Shown here in pieces: positions 17,022 through 24,852 of a stretch of 64,000 bases of DNA. Position 1 is the first letter of the stretch. Every line of letters begins with the position of its first letter. A program made the position numbers and the translations under genes. This DNA is from Lachnospiraceae bacterium oral taxon 096 (GTDB taxonomy: Bacteria; Bacillota; Clostridia; Lachnospirales; Lachnospiraceae): contig CP073340.1 in assembly GCA_018141845.1 (NCBI GenBank), forward strand, positions 893,001-957,000, in the 5' to 3' direction. The notes under the pieces are model-generated. The model saw nothing but the letters and a program-made list of their open reading frames with translations, did not search any database and was not told the DNA's origin.

Positions 17022-17801
17022 ATGAAGGTAGTTATCCTTGCTGGCGGTTTTGGAACAAGAATTACGGAAGAGAGTCATTTGAAACCAAAACCAATGATCG
17101 AAATTGGAGAACAGCCAATTTTATGGCATATTATGAAGTACTACTCACAGTTTGGTTTCAATGATTTTGTCATTTGTCTGGGGTACAAGCAATATGTTGT
17201 AAAGGAGTATTTTGCAGATTATTTTTTGCACACCTCAGATATTACATTTGATCTTGCCAATAATAAGATGGAAGTTCACAACAACTACGCAGAACCTTGG
17301 AAGGTGACCTTGGTGGATACAGGATTACATACAATGACGGGGGGAAGAATTAAGCGAATTCAAAATCACATCAAGGATGAGCCGTTTATGCTCACCTATG
17401 GCGATGGACTGAGCAATGTGGATTTAAAAAAGCTTCTTGAATTTCATCAGTCCCATGGCAAGATTGGAACATTGACAACCGTCAATATTGGTCAGGCCAA
17501 GGGGGTATTGACCATTGACGAGAGTAATACCATTCGTTCATTTAGAGAAAAGAATGAAAATGATGGAGCCATTATTAATGGTGGCTTTATGGTGATGAAT
17601 CCTGAAATTTTTGACTATATTGAGGGAGACAGCACTGTGTTTGAGAAAGAACCGCTACAAAAACTTGCACAGGACGGCCAGTTGATGAGCTTTTATCACG
17701 ATGGCTTCTGGCAATGTATGGATACGCAGCGGGAGAAGATGAAACTAGAGAAACTTTGGGAGACAAAGAAAGCACCGTGGAAGGTATGGGACAATGCTTG
17801 A
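17022..17801 (+). CDS. rfbF: Glucose-1-phosphate cytidylyltransferase
   Basis: The 259-residue nucleotidyltransferase begins MKVVILAGGFGTRITEES and has KPKPMIEIGEQPILWHIMKYY, the pattern of RfbF/AscA. It makes CDP-glucose from CTP and glucose 1-phosphate, the entry to CDP-3,6-dideoxyhexoses. The next two genes are the following two pathway steps in order. It overlaps rfbG by 8 nt. GGAGG lies upstream at normal distance. Confidence 0.92.
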   Translation: MKVVILAGGFGTRITEESHLKPKPMIEIGEQPILWHIMKYYSQFGFNDFVICLGYKQYVVKEYFADYFLHTSDITFDLANNKMEVHNNYAEPWKVTLVDTGLHTMTGGRIKRIQNHIKDEPFMLTYGDGLSNVDLKKLLEFHQSHGKIGTLTTVNIGQAKGVLTIDESNTIRSFREKNENDGAIINGGFMVMNPEIFDYIEGDSTVFEKEPLQKLAQDGQLMSFYHDGFWQCMDTQREKMKLEKLWETKKAPWKVWDNA

Positions 17802-18840
17802 TTTTTATAGAGATAAAAGAATTTTAGTGACAGGGCATACAGGCTTTAAAGGAGCGTGGTTGAGTAAAATTTTAGTTAAAGCAGGAGCTAAGGTTGTAGG
17901 CTATGCACTAAAGCCACCGACAGAGCCAAGTTTATTTGAAATTTTAAATTTAGAAAAAGAGATGGTATCAATTGAGGGGGATGTGCGGGACCTTCGCCAT
18001 TTAAAGGAGGTCTTTGACAAATATCAGCCAGAACTCGTCATTCATATGGCGGCACAGCCTATTGTTCGTGCCTCCTATGAAGATCCAGTTTATACCTATG
18101 AGACCAATGTGATGGGAACAGTGAATCTTTTAGAATGTGTCCGACAGACAGATAGTGTCAAGAGTGTTTTAAATGTGACAACCGATAAGGTCTATGAAAA
18201 TAGGGAGTTGACAAGGGGATATGTCGAGGAAGACTTTTTGGATGGCTATGATCCTTATTCTAATTCAAAGTCCTGCTCAGAGCTGGTGACCCATAGCTAT
18301 ATTAAGAGTTTCTTTCAAGATAGAGACATTGCGGTATCCACAGCAAGAGCGGGAAATGTCATTGGCGGTGGAGATTTTGCACCCGACCGAGTGATTCCTG
18401 ATTGTGCGAGGGCAGCGTTAGAGGGGCGGGAGATGTCTATTCGAAATCCAAAGTCCATTCGCCCATATCAGCATGTACTTGAGCCACTCTATGTCTACTT
18501 GACAATTTTGGAGCGACAATATGAGGACCACAGCCTTGCAGGATATTACAATGTTGGGCCAGATGATGCCGACTGCGTCAATACAGGACATTTGGTTGAA
18601 CTGTTTCAAAAGTATTGGGGGGAGGGATTCTTTTATCAAAATCGCCCAGATGGTGGTCCACATGAAGCTGGCTTTTTAAAGTTAAATTGTGATAAATTAA
18701 AGCGAGTATTCGGATGGCAGCCGACAAGAGGAATTGAAGATGCCATTGAATGGACAGTGGATTGGTTTAGAGCCTATGGAGCTGGAGAAGATATGGAGCA
18801 AATCACGAGTGAGCAAATTGCTCGCTGGTATGAAAAATGA
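17794..18840 (+). CDS. rfbG: CDP-glucose 4,6-dehydratase
   Basis: The 348-residue short-chain dehydrogenase-type enzyme has the NAD loop TGHTGFKGAWL near the N-terminus and the catalytic YSNSK within DPYSNSKSCSELV. It converts CDP-glucose to CDP-4-keto-6-deoxyglucose. Length and motifs match RfbG/DdhB. The 5' end overlaps rfbF and the 3' end is 18 nt from the chosen start of rfbH, so the three are co-translated. Confidence 0.92.
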   Translation: MLDFYRDKRILVTGHTGFKGAWLSKILVKAGAKVVGYALKPPTEPSLFEILNLEKEMVSIEGDVRDLRHLKEVFDKYQPELVIHMAAQPIVRASYEDPVYTYETNVMGTVNLLECVRQTDSVKSVLNVTTDKVYENRELTRGYVEEDFLDGYDPYSNSKSCSELVTHSYIKSFFQDRDIAVSTARAGNVIGGGDFAPDRVIPDCARAALEGREMSIRNPKSIRPYQHVLEPLYVYLTILERQYEDHSLAGYYNVGPDDADCVNTGHLVELFQKYWGEGFFYQNRPDGGPHEAGFLKLNCDKLKRVFGWQPTRGIEDAIEWTVDWFRAYGAGEDMEQITSEQIARWYEK

Positions 18841-18858
18841 TAGAAAATGAGGAATGAT

Positions 18859-20199
18859 ATGTTTGAAGGAATGAATGAAGCTAAGGCCAGAGAAGAAATC
18901 TTGGCCATGGTGAAGGAATATTGCAATAATTACCACAATCAAAAGAAGACATTTGAGGAGGGAGATCGCATCAACTATGCTTCTCGTGTCTATGATGCCA
19001 AGGAGATGGAAAACTTAGTGGATTCTGCCTTGGACTTTTGGTTGACAGCAGGAAGATATGCCGATCAATTTGAAAAGGAGTTTGCAAAGTATTTAAAGGT
19101 GAAGTATGTTTCCCTCGTCAATTCGGGTTCAAGTGCCAATCTCTTGGCTTTTATGGCTTTGACCTCTCCATTGCTCAAGGAGCGTCAAATTCGCCCAGGA
19201 GATGAAGTAATTACTGTGGCCTGTGGTTTTCCGACGACAGTGACTCCTGTGATTCAATATGGTGCAGTGCCTGTATTTGTGGATGTGACCATTCCGCAGT
19301 ACAATATTGATATAGAGATGCTGGAAAAGGCGTATTCACAAAAGACAAAAGCAGTAATGATTGCACATACCTTGGGCAATCCATTTGACCTTGAGTATGT
19401 CAAGGCATTTTGTGACAGACACAATTTATGGCTTGTAGAAGACAATTGTGATGCACTGGGCAGTACCTATACCATTGATGGCCAGACAAAACTGACAGGA
19501 ACCATTGGCGATATTGGAACTTCTAGTTTTTATCCACCACATCATATGACGATGGGAGAGGGCGGTGCAGTCTACACAGATGATCCACTGTTACATCGCA
19601 TTGTGCGTTCTTTTAGAGACTGGGGAAGAGATTGTATCTGTGCATCTGGACAAGACAATTTATGTGGACATCGCTTTGACAAGCAATATGGAGAATTGCC
19701 TCTAGGGTATGATCACAAGTATGTCTATTCCCACTTTGGATATAATTTAAAGGCGACAGAAATGCAGGCCGCTGTGGGATGTGCACAGCTTGAGAAGTTT
19801 CCAAGCTTTGTTGAGAGAAGAAAACATAATTTTGCTCGTTTAAAGAATGCCCTCTTACCTGCAAGTGATTTTTTGATTTTGCCTGAGCCAGCAAAAAATT
19901 CCGATCCAAGTTGGTTTGGATTTTTAATTACTTGTAAAGAAGGTGTGGACAGAAACAGGCTTGTACAGTATGTGGAGAAAAAGGGTGTACAGACAAGAAT
20001 GCTCTTTGCAGGAAATTTGACGAAGCATCCTTGCTTTGATCAAATGCGACAGGAAAATCGAGGCTATCGTGTAGTTGGAGATCTTGCACAGACAGATCGC
20101 ATTATGAATAATACTTTCTGGGTGGGGGTTTACCCAGGAATGAGCGATGAGATGATTGACTACATGGCAAAGACCATTATTGAGGGTGCAAGACAATAG
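18859..20199 (+). CDS. rfbH: CDP-4-keto-6-deoxyglucose 3-dehydrase (E1)
   Basis: The 446-residue enzyme belongs to the PLP aminotransferase fold but has histidines at 228-229 (YPPHHMTMGEGG) where aminotransferases keep the PLP lysine. This is the mark of E1, which dehydrates C3 with PMP and an iron-sulfur cluster. C259-x-C261-x7-C269 fits the last three cluster ligands of E1, and Cys197 is a candidate for the first. I choose ATG 18859 with GAGGA 5 nt upstream over ATG 18847, which lacks a site. The reductase partner E3 (AscD/DdhD) is not in the window. Confidence 0.9.
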   Translation: MFEGMNEAKAREEILAMVKEYCNNYHNQKKTFEEGDRINYASRVYDAKEMENLVDSALDFWLTAGRYADQFEKEFAKYLKVKYVSLVNSGSSANLLAFMALTSPLLKERQIRPGDEVITVACGFPTTVTPVIQYGAVPVFVDVTIPQYNIDIEMLEKAYSQKTKAVMIAHTLGNPFDLEYVKAFCDRHNLWLVEDNCDALGSTYTIDGQTKLTGTIGDIGTSSFYPPHHMTMGEGGAVYTDDPLLHRIVRSFRDWGRDCICASGQDNLCGHRFDKQYGELPLGYDHKYVYSHFGYNLKATEMQAAVGCAQLEKFPSFVERRKHNFARLKNALLPASDFLILPEPAKNSDPSWFGFLITCKEGVDRNRLVQYVEKKGVQTRMLFAGNLTKHPCFDQMRQENRGYRVVGDLAQTDRIMNNTFWVGVYPGMSDEMIDYMAKTIIEGARQ

Positions 20200-20222
20200 T
20201 AAATGCAAAGGGGAAGTGTGAG

Positions 20223-21068
20223 ATGGAGAATCAATATGGACTTTTAAAATTACAGGAAGCAAATCTTTCAATTTTAAAGGAGATTGACCGAGTATGTACC
20301 AAGTATAAAATTTCATATTTCTTGGATTCGGGCACACTTCTTGGAGCAATACGCCATGGGGGCTTTATTCCCTGGGATGATGATGTAGACATTGCGATGA
20401 CAAGGAGCAACTACGAGGCCTTTCAAAAGGTGGCAAAGAGAGAACTAAAAGATGGTATGGCGTTGCTTGTACCAACTGAGTTTGATGAAGGGAAAAGGTT
20501 TTTCGACTTTACACCGAGAGTAATCTATCAAAAGAGCAGGCGACGCAAAGAAGATACAGAGTCTGCCTTTTACGGGGAAAAACTCAATCATTTGTGGGTG
20601 GATATTTTTATTCTCGATGCTCTTCCAGATAAGAGATGGCAAGCTAAATTTGTGTTAGGAGCACAGAAGCTTCTCTACCTTTTTTCTATGGGGCACAGGA
20701 GAGAAATTGTATTAAGGAAGTATCCAATTGCATATCGACCAGTGATTTTTTTATTTTCTGGTGTAATTGGAAAAATATTGCCGATGCCATTCATTTTTAA
20801 GTTACAGTACCATTTGTCTTTGCTTTCTAATAAAAAGAAGACAAGGCGTCTTTATTACAGTAATTACCAACCTGATTTTATTGATATTACCTTGCAGAGA
20901 GAATGGGTGTCGACATTGGTCAATATTAAATTTGAAGATACGGAGCTTTCTGTACCTGATCACTATGAGGAAATATTGAGAGCTGTCTATGGCGACTATA
21001 TGAAAATGCCGCCAAAAAATCAGAGAAAACCAACTCATGGCAGTACAGAAATAGAAATTTATGGATAA
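20223..21068 (+). CDS. LicD family phosphotransferase
   Basis: The 281-residue protein carries the LicD core SGTLLGAIRHGGFIPWDDDVDIAM, a nucleotidyltransferase-like fold whose WDDDVD binds metal. Family members attach phosphocholine or other phosphodiester-linked groups to surface glycans at the cytoplasmic side. No choline uptake or activation genes are nearby, so the group transferred is unknown. It starts 23 nt after rfbH and overlaps the next gene by 8 nt. It is most likely the enzyme that adds a phosphate-linked decoration to this glycan. Confidence 0.88.
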   Translation: MENQYGLLKLQEANLSILKEIDRVCTKYKISYFLDSGTLLGAIRHGGFIPWDDDVDIAMTRSNYEAFQKVAKRELKDGMALLVPTEFDEGKRFFDFTPRVIYQKSRRRKEDTESAFYGEKLNHLWVDIFILDALPDKRWQAKFVLGAQKLLYLFSMGHRREIVLRKYPIAYRPVIFLFSGVIGKILPMPFIFKLQYHLSLLSNKKKTRRLYYSNYQPDFIDITLQREWVSTLVNIKFEDTELSVPDHYEEILRAVYGDYMKMPPKNQRKPTHGSTEIEIYG

Positions 21069-22008
21069 GAAAAAAATCATTTCCCTCGTTGTTTCAGTTT
21101 ACAACGAGGAGGCGGCATTGGAAAGATTCTATGCAGTGACGAAGAAAGTATTGGATGGCCTCTCTTGGGATTATGAAATATTGTTTATCAATGATGGCAG
21201 TGTCGATTGTAGCAGGGAGATTATTGATAAAATTGCGGCGACGGACAAAAAGGTCAGAGCCATTCATTTTTCAAGAAATTTTGGGCATGAGGCAGCAATG
21301 ATTGCGGGCATTGACTATGCAAGAGGGGATGCCTTAGTGTGTATGGATGCAGATTTACAGCATCCACCAAGTTGCTTACCAGAGATGGTTCGGCATTTTG
21401 ATGAGGGCATGGATGTGATCAATATGGTGCGTATGAGCAATAAGTCAGCAGGAAAGGTAAAGAATATCACTTCTTCGGCCTTTTATGCCTTCATTAATAT
21501 GATTAGTGATGCCAATCTAGTAAAGAATGCATCCGATTTTTTTGGTATTTCAAATCGAGCAGCTAATGTGCTGCGAAAAAATTACCGAGAAAAAATTCGC
21601 TTTTTGCGAGGATATGTACAAAATTTGGGATTTCACAAGATGAACATGGAGTATGTGGCGGCCGATCGAGTGGCGGGTGAGAGCAAATATTCGATTAAAA
21701 AGCTTTTTCGCTTTTCAATGAATACTATAATGTGCTTTTCAGATTTTCCACTTCGCCTGGGCATTTATGCGGGGCTGTTTGCCGCATTACTTGGCGTATT
21801 GATGACCATTTACACTATTGTTTCGTGGAAACAGGTAGGTACACCGAGTGGATATGCAACCACAATTGTGTTAATTTGTTTTATGTTTGCAGTATTATTT
21901 TTATTGGTCGGCATTATTGGGCAATATATTGCCATATTATTTAGTGAGTTAAAGGATCGACCAATTTATATTGTAGAAGATTGTATCAATTTTCAAGATC
22001 AAGAATAA
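21061..22008 (+). CDS. Polyprenyl-phosphate glycosyltransferase (GtrB/DPM1 type)
   Basis: The 315-residue protein has a GT2 domain (LVVSVYNEEAALERFY, INDGSVD, MDADLQHPP) and two C-terminal hydrophobic segments (about residues 235-260 and 270-295). This is the layout of GtrB/ArnC-type enzymes that move a sugar from a nucleotide donor to undecaprenyl phosphate. The lipid-linked sugar would then feed GT-C enzymes outside the membrane, for which the three big membrane proteins upstream are candidates. It is the last gene of the glycan operon. Confidence 0.88.
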   Translation: MDKKKIISLVVSVYNEEAALERFYAVTKKVLDGLSWDYEILFINDGSVDCSREIIDKIAATDKKVRAIHFSRNFGHEAAMIAGIDYARGDALVCMDADLQHPPSCLPEMVRHFDEGMDVINMVRMSNKSAGKVKNITSSAFYAFINMISDANLVKNASDFFGISNRAANVLRKNYREKIRFLRGYVQNLGFHKMNMEYVAADRVAGESKYSIKKLFRFSMNTIMCFSDFPLRLGIYAGLFAALLGVLMTIYTIVSWKQVGTPSGYATTIVLICFMFAVLFLLVGIIGQYIAILFSELKDRPIYIVEDCINFQDQE

Positions 22009-22043
22009 TCTTTTTTGCACTGTGCACGGAGGGAGTGACAGTG

Positions 22044-22271
22044 ATGAAAACATTTGAGGCAATCGCAATCAGAATTTCTAATTTGAGCATAGAGCGTGAT
22101 ATCACGCTCTATGAACTATCTAAAGTCAGTGGCGTGGCTCAGACCACGATCAAGGACATTGTCTATGGGAGATCAAAAAATCCTGGTATCAAGAACATCG
22201 AAAGAATTGCCAATGGATTTGGAATGAGTGTGCGTGATTTTTTTGATGATGATCTTTTTATTTCCAAGTAA
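22044..22271 (+). CDS. Small XRE-family helix-turn-helix regulator
   Basis: The 75-residue protein is a bare XRE DNA-binding domain: ISNLSIERDITLYELSKVSG, then VAQTTIKDIVYGRSKNP as turn and recognition helix, then IKNIERIANGFGMSVRDFF. There is no sensor domain. GGAGGGAG lies about 8 nt before the ATG at 22044; a longer frame that starts inside the previous gene is not needed. It lies between the glycan operon and a secreted-protein group and could control either. Its coding sequence contains a perfect 26-bp palindrome (see separate entry). Confidence 0.85.
   Translation: MKTFEAIAIRISNLSIERDITLYELSKVSGVAQTTIKDIVYGRSKNPGIKNIERIANGFGMSVRDFFDDDLFISK
22088..22113. repeat. Perfect 26-bp palindrome inside the XRE gene
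   Basis: Half-site CATAGAGCGTGAT (22088-22100) is followed directly by its exact reverse complement ATCACGCTCTATG (22101-22113). It falls on codons 15-24 of the regulator. It may be a DNA site for the dimeric regulator itself or a strong hairpin early in the mRNA. Direct observation for the symmetry; role inferred. Confidence 0.8.
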
Positions 22272-22349
22272 AATAAGAATATGAGTGAATAGTGCGGTGC
22301 AAGAAAAGATTGAAGATTTTCTGAAGTTTTTGAGTAAGTGCTATAAAAA

Positions 22350-22370
22350 ATAGAAGATTTCTATTATAAT
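22350..22370 (+). promoter_or_regulatory. Candidate -10 region with overlapping inverted repeat
   Basis: ATAGAA-GAT-TTCTAT (22350-22364) is a perfect 6-3-6 inverted repeat abutting TATAAT at 22365-22370, about 44 bp before the lipoprotein start. No convincing -35 lies 17 bp upstream, so an activator or the nearby XRE protein might act here. Outer bases ATAGA/TCTAT are shared with the 26-bp palindrome. Confidence 0.35.
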
Positions 22371-22413
22371 GGCAAAAGCGTATATTATCAAAGATATGTG
22401 GAGGACTTTTGGA

Positions 22414-23052
22414 ATGAGAAAAATACATATTTTGACATTGTCCATATTCTGTATAATGGCAACGGGGTGCAGTGCGATGCAAAAAGCAGAGACCACTGTG
22501 GCCGTTACAACGAGTGCTGCAGAAAAGAGCACAGCAGCTACAAAAGAGAAAGCAGTAGAAACAACAAGTGCAACTGTTCCAGAGACAGACCCTTCGGGTA
22601 ATAAGATAGGGGAAACTTCAGCACCAACACCGAATGGAGGAGTAAATCCAGATTTTAGCAAGCAGACCAATGTCAATATTGACTGGGATCAGGTAAAGTC
22701 AGATACGGAGGATACCTTGAATAAAGATGATTATCCATTGGGATATTATCTGGATTATGCTGTTCATGAGGACACAAAGACCATTGAGCTGATTTGGCCA
22801 CTTCTAAGGGAGGCAACGGTCAAAGATGCAGTACAATATGGAAGGGCATATATCAAAGCATTTAATGATGCTGCGAGAGTTCAGGATTTTTCTATTGCCC
22901 CATCCTCAGATACCAGCTATGGTGGACTTTGGGATAAATATACGATTAAATTGCAGGTATATAAAAATCAAGATATTATGAATCCAGAAAATTACTATGT
23001 GGATCAAACCATACCTGCAGGAAGTAATGAGAAGGTACAAGCAAAGAAATAG
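22414..23052 (+). CDS. Putative lipoprotein of unknown function
   Basis: The product has about 212 residues. It begins MRKIHILTLSIFCIMATGCSAM, a lipoprotein signal with lipobox ATGC, so the mature protein is lipid-anchored outside the membrane at that cysteine. A Thr/Ala/Glu-rich linker (about residues 25-70) leads to a folded region with VNIDWDQVKSDTEDTL and YYLDYAVHEDTKTIELIWPL. I do not recognise the family. The ATG at 22414 has GGAGG 9 nt upstream. The next gene, a secreted metallo-beta-lactamase-fold protein, follows after 12 nt, so the two probably act together at the cell surface. Confidence 0.75.
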   Translation: MRKIHILTLSIFCIMATGCSAMQKAETTVAVTTSAAEKSTAATKEKAVETTSATVPETDPSGNKIGETSAPTPNGGVNPDFSKQTNVNIDWDQVKSDTEDTLNKDDYPLGYYLDYAVHEDTKTIELIWPLLREATVKDAVQYGRAYIKAFNDAARVQDFSIAPSSDTSYGGLWDKYTIKLQVYKNQDIMNPENYYVDQTIPAGSNEKVQAKK

Positions 23053-23064
23053 GAGATTAGAAAG

Positions 23065-23985
23065 ATGAAATTAAAGAAGTTATTGGCAGTGGCATTGACT
23101 GTAGTGGCTGTGAGCGCATTATCATTCCCAGTGTTTGCACAGGGTTATGTCGCAGCAGGTCCAGGGGCAGGAAGATTTGGTGGCGATGAGATGATGATGT
23201 TGTCCAATCAAACCGATAGTCAGATGATGAGTTATGTGATTACCACAAGAAAGGGCGATCTCATTGTCATTGATGGTGGGGTTCCAGGTGATGCACCCCA
23301 TCTTCGAGATGTCATCAATAAAAAGGGTGGACATGTCAAGGCTTGGTTTATTAGCCATCCCCACAGTGACCATGTTGGAGCTTTGACACAAATGCTTGAA
23401 GAGGGACTCAATGGCATTACCATTGATGCCGTCTACTACAATTATACAGACATTAGTTTCTACAAGAAGAATGAGGCATACCGTGCGGATATGGTACAAA
23501 GGTCAGCGAATGCATTGACCAAACTTGACCCATCAGCTCTTCGAATGACACATAAAGGTCAAGAAATTGATATTGATGATATTAAAGTCAAGGTATTAAA
23601 TGACCCATATTTATTTGAAAATAATGCCATCAATAATTCTTCTGTGGCCTATCGCTTCCAGATGGGATTAAAGCGAGTGCTCTTCCTTGGCGATATGGGA
23701 CCAGAGGCAGGTGAAAAGTTATTGAGCGATGTCGGGGCAGGAGAGTTAAAGGCCGACTATGTGCAAATGGCTCATCATGGCGAATATGGTGTCAATAAGG
23801 ATGTCTATCAGGCGATTGCACCAAGTGTTGCCCTTTGGAACGCACCAGAATGGCTCTATGATGACAATAATGGTGGCGGAGTTGGAAGTGGTCCTTGGGG
23901 AACATTGGAGACCCGTCAGTGGATGAAGGACTTGGGGGTAAAGGAGAACTTTGTCATTAAGGATGGAGATCAAATTATTAAATAA
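23065..23985 (+). CDS. Secreted metallo-beta-lactamase-fold hydrolase
   Basis: The 306-residue protein has a signal peptide (MKLKKLLAVALTVVAVSAL, cleavage near VFA-Q at about 25) and the metal-binding motif SHPHSDHVG. Later ligands fit FLGDMGPEAG and MAHHGEYG. The fold is that of ComEC-like or phosphodiesterase-like members rather than true beta-lactamases. The substrate is unknown; a phosphodiester or lactone outside the cell is plausible. It is the second gene of the group begun by the lipoprotein and is 12 nt from the next gene. Confidence 0.85.
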   Translation: MKLKKLLAVALTVVAVSALSFPVFAQGYVAAGPGAGRFGGDEMMMLSNQTDSQMMSYVITTRKGDLIVIDGGVPGDAPHLRDVINKKGGHVKAWFISHPHSDHVGALTQMLEEGLNGITIDAVYYNYTDISFYKKNEAYRADMVQRSANALTKLDPSALRMTHKGQEIDIDDIKVKVLNDPYLFENNAINNSSVAYRFQMGLKRVLFLGDMGPEAGEKLLSDVGAGELKADYVQMAHHGEYGVNKDVYQAIAPSVALWNAPEWLYDDNNGGGVGSGPWGTLETRQWMKDLGVKENFVIKDGDQIIK

Positions 23986-23997
23986 TGGGAAAAAGAG

Positions 23998-24702
23998 ATG
24001 TTAATCAGTTGGTATGTATGTCTGTTTATACTCTATAGTTTTTTGGGATGGATTTATGAGACATTGTTTTGCATTATCACAAGTCGACACTGGTCCAATC
24101 GAGGCTTTTTGTATGGACCGATTTGTCCGATTTATGGAGCAGGTGTTGTGCTGTTGACTTTGTTGGTTCGCTTTGCACATCACCGAGGGATGACATTGAG
24201 TGCAGTCAGCATTTTTATGGTTTCTGTGATTGGAAGTGCTCTATTGGAGTATGTAACAAGCTATGTGCTGGAAGAGGTCTTTCATGCGACATGGTGGGAT
24301 TACAGTCATCTTCCACTCAATTTCAATGGAAGGATTAGTCTATTTACTAGTCTTGGCTTTGGAGTTGGGGGAATTTTCGTTTATTATTTCTTAATACCAT
24401 TTGCGGAACACATACTCAATGCCCTTCATCCACTGGGGGTGGAGGGGATGTCCCTAGTGTTTGTGGGAATTTTTTCAGCTGATTTGACATTGACGATTAC
24501 TGCACTGGTTGACTTTAATGAAAAACTGATGTATGTGGAAGATAGTTTCAATAAGAATATGGAATTGATTATAGAAAATGCAATCAGGAGTATGAATCAT
24601 CTGAGAAGAGGTTCATTGGCTAGAATACGCTTGTTTCGGTATCGGAATAAAACCATATCCGATAATATTCGAAATATTTTGGAGCGTGTAAAGCGAAATT
24701 GA
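23998..24702 (+). CDS. CmpB-family membrane protein (putative ABC transporter permease)
   Basis: The 234-residue protein has about five hydrophobic segments and the signature of the CmpB family: LYSFLGWIYETLFC, NRGFLYGPICPIYGAG, and SALLEYVTSYVLEEVFHATWWDYS. The family is common in Clostridia and is labelled a putative permease, but its real function is not established. The C-terminal 50 residues are soluble and charged. It is 12 nt downstream of the secreted hydrolase and has a weak ribosome site (AAAAAGAG), suggesting coupled translation. Confidence 0.8.
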   Translation: MLISWYVCLFILYSFLGWIYETLFCIITSRHWSNRGFLYGPICPIYGAGVVLLTLLVRFAHHRGMTLSAVSIFMVSVIGSALLEYVTSYVLEEVFHATWWDYSHLPLNFNGRISLFTSLGFGVGGIFVYYFLIPFAEHILNALHPLGVEGMSLVFVGIFSADLTLTITALVDFNEKLMYVEDSFNKNMELIIENAIRSMNHLRRGSLARIRLFRYRNKTISDNIRNILERVKRN

Positions 24703-24769
24703 GTGAGAACTGATTATTGCTATTCTGTGATGAGTGTGATATTATAAACAATATCTAAAATATTTGTGA

Positions 24770-24810
24770 ACACTTTAGGAAGAGAAAAAGGGAGTCTGTT
24801 CCTAAGGTGT
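24770..24810 (+). promoter_or_regulatory. Leader hairpin before the citrate transporter gene
   Basis: ACACTTTAGGAA (24770-24781) pairs with TTCCTAAGGTGT (24799-24810), one G-U pair included, across a 17-nt loop. It ends 42 nt before the transporter ATG and is followed by a T-rich stretch (TTGCTGTGTTTTTG). It could be an attenuator or an mRNA-stabilising structure; it matches no riboswitch class I recognise. Confidence 0.4.
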
Positions 24811-24852
24811 TTGCTGTGTTTTTGGAAACGACTTAAGAGATTGGAGGTTATT

